Assembly: GCA_025210735.1 (NCBI GenBank)
Contig: JAOARD010000043.1
Span: 62,001-126,000 of the forward strand
DNA: 64,000 nucleotides
Direction of reading: 5' to 3'
From: Bacteroidales bacterium
Lineage (GTDB): Bacteria; Bacteroidota; Bacteroidia; Bacteroidales; UBA6680
The notes below the pieces were generated by a model. That model did not search any database. It saw only the letters and a list, made by a program, of their open reading frames with translations, and was not told the DNA's origin. Positions within the stretch are counted from its first letter, which is position 1, and every line of letters starts with the position of its first letter. The translations under genes were made by a program, and so were the position numbers. This document shows, piece after piece, positions 63,813 through 64,000 of the stretch.

Positions 63813-63976
63813 GTAATTAATAGAGAGATTAAGATTTACAGATAATGATTTGTCTATTAATAACATTATCCGTAATGGAAAGAGACTGAAGATCCCTAGT
63901 TTAGGGTTAATTACAGTGTGGTTTATGTTTTCATGCTCAAAGGCGAATAACCGGGAGGTTCTTCGCTTTTTTTTAT
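63813..63976 (+). ncRNA. Candidate structured small RNA
   Basis: About 160 nt without a coding frame, between a plausible promoter and an intrinsic terminator (63938-63976, GGCGAA...AACC-GGGA-GGTT...TTCGC then Ts). GTAATTAA (63813-63820) pairs with TTAATTAC (63907-63914), closing a multibranch fold that holds GATAATG / CATTATC (63841-63870) and CCCTA-GTT-TAGGG (63894-63906). Size and architecture would suit a 6S-like or other housekeeping RNA, but I cannot match a known family. Confidence 0.5.
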
Positions 63977-64000
63977 TTATCATATTTTTAAAATAAAGCC

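Overview
The window is a low-GC stretch of a Bacteroidota chromosome, most likely from class Bacteroidia (order Bacteroidales or a close relative). The evidence is promoters of the form TTTG - 19 to 21 bp - TAnnTTTG, translation starts preceded by A-rich sequence rather than Shine-Dalgarno sites, secreted peptidases with a type IX secretion C-terminal domain, the gldF-gldG-hypothetical-dnaN gene order, and families that are largely Bacteroidota-specific (DUF4831, DUF6340-like, SiaC/DUF1987, VTC plus DUF4956). Most of the window is ordinary chromosomal core; genus cannot be told from the sequence.

Layout. 0-7.1 kb is accessory: a 5'-truncated archaemetzincin, a 1,144-residue acidic protein of unknown function, a DUF1016 (YhcG-type) nuclease gene cut short by a repeat, and a dinD gene, separated by at least six full or partial copies of a 226-bp palindromic repeat seen nowhere else in the window. 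7.1-14 kb holds pepD, a lipoprotein, a 1.1-kb gene-poor region with a tandem structured repeat, a methyltransferase, rubredoxin and a VTC/DUF4956 pair. 14-23 kb holds a C1B peptidase, a TPR protein, a DUF368 (PopT-type) lipid translocase, aroE, an M1 aminopeptidase, and an aconitase-fold protein that has lost every catalytic residue I could align. 23-33 kb has two near-identical tRNA-Arg units, gyrB, a CoA-transferase, a deiminase lipoprotein, a MATE exporter behind an attenuator-like leader, and an IS1595-like element. 33-50 kb has DUF2339, tRNA-Ser, an M48 protease, surE, SpoIID, a PagL-like deacylase, gldF/gldG, dnaN, a 3'-5' exonuclease, a FAH protein and an HD protein. 50-64 kb has a trypsin-fold protein without a catalytic triad, an aspartase fused to a cyclic-nucleotide-binding-like domain, an S8 peptidase-xseA-xseB operon, a peptide transporter, the NAD(P)HX repair enzyme, OsmC, L19 and a probable structured small RNA at the right edge.

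Most interesting signals. (1) A shared upstream block (AGCAT, variable hairpin, AGTT, then an A-rich AATTATAAAC tail), 81-84 nt long, precedes four dispersed genes: dinD, the exonuclease, the FAH protein and OsmC. This looks like an undescribed regulon-type element joining DNA-damage and oxidative-stress genes. (2) Two apparent pseudoenzymes, at 21285-23051 and 50808-51647. (3) A MATE exporter leader holding a 14-codon leader peptide and a terminator-like hairpin. (4) A tandem repeat at 9.85-10.22 kb whose hairpin shows a compensatory base change and a possible alternative terminator. (5) The island-restricted 226-bp repeat that truncates a nuclease gene.
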